A DNA stretch of 29,782 nt from DAOUEH01 sp034430515 (GTDB lineage Bacteria; Chloroflexota; Dehalococcoidia; Dehalococcoidales; RBG-16-60-22). Positions 29,679-29,782 of the stretch are shown one piece after another; within the stretch, counting starts at the first letter, position 1, and each line of letters starts with the position of its first letter. Both the position numbers and the translations under genes were made by a program. Where the stretch lies: positions 1 through 29,782 of the forward strand of contig DAOUEP010000087.1 in NCBI GenBank assembly GCA_034430515.1, in the 5' to 3' direction. Under the pieces are notes generated by a model. That model was not told where the DNA came from and did no database searches. It worked only from the letters and a program-made list of their open reading frames with translations.

Positions 29679-29782
29679 ATGGATTGGACGTGGGGATGGG
29701 CAGCAATAGGCGCATTGGCTACCTGTTTTTTGGCGTTGGGGATTGGAACCACGGCTTGGCAGATAAGAGAAGCAAGACGGCG
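29679..29782 (+). CDS. Membrane protein, N-terminal fragment at window edge
   Basis: The ATG lies 2 bases after the ispG stop, with GGAGGGGG about 7 bases upstream. The 34 visible codons encode MDWTWGWAAIGALATCFLAL and then GIGTTAWQIREARR: one transmembrane helix followed by a basic cytoplasmic end. It runs off the window and I cannot assign a family. Short one-helix proteins of this look are frequent and uncharacterised. Confidence 0.65.
   Translation, partial: MDWTWGWAAIGALATCFLALGIGTTAWQIREARR

Overview
The window looks like chromosomal DNA of an uncultured, GC-rich anaerobic bacterium. Chloroflexota, class Dehalococcoidia, is my best guess. The grounds are gene order (rsmI - small zinc protein - metG - polyprenyl synthase facing ftsH; dxr-rseP-ispG), a CBS-less GuaB3-type protein, and small Cys-rich or AbrB-tail proteins that I associate with that class. 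The assignment is inference. I saw no tRNA, rRNA, CRISPR array, intact transposase gene, prophage or plasmid functions.

Layout. 1-1416: minus-strand proB, overlapped at its end by a small gene cut by the left edge. 1508-6405: plus-strand MFS transporter, then mfd, a 52-codon AbrB-antitoxin-tail remnant and a clear terminator. 6519-6896: zinc-ribbon/DUF4190 membrane protein. 6979-8655: minus-strand CoA-disulfide-reductase-type flavoprotein with a fused rhodanese domain. 8656-9126: gene-free, packed with inverted repeats. 9127-12575: a two-gene minus-strand operon for a molybdopterin enzyme and its ferredoxin-like subunit, closely resembling pyrogallol-phloroglucinol transhydroxylase, with its own promoter and terminator. 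12883-15228: ftsH and moaE. 15338-19049: rsmI, a zinc protein, metG and polyprenyl synthase, reading leftward. 19166-19357: a 63-aa membrane protein behind a perfect consensus promoter. 19512-20666: guaB3. 20663-22283: a coupled DUF169 / aminoglycoside 6-adenylyltransferase-like pair. 22366-23148: an unrecognised acidic-tailed protein. 23332-26142: small proteins, a CRP/FNR regulator, a 2[4Fe-4S] ferredoxin and an NTF2/SnoaL-like protein. 26143-26423: a second repeat cluster. 26424-29676: dxr-rseP-ispG (MEP isoprenoid enzymes around a site-2 protease), followed by a membrane protein cut by the right edge.

How they fit together. Much of the window is housekeeping: isoprenoid precursors (dxr, ispG) feeding a long-chain prenyl synthase, translation (metG, rsmI), membrane proteolysis (ftsH, rseP) and transcription-coupled repair (mfd). 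The accessory interest is the transhydroxylase-like operon. moaE, which makes its pterin cofactor, lies on the other side of ftsH. The beta subunit keeps four complete iron-sulfur cluster motifs, and the alpha subunit seems to lack two substrate-pocket aromatics of the characterised enzyme, so it is probably a related enzyme of different chemistry. Promoter-like sequences are unusually readable by eye; most have 17- or 18-base spacers, and two lie so close to their start codon that the mRNAs should be nearly leaderless.
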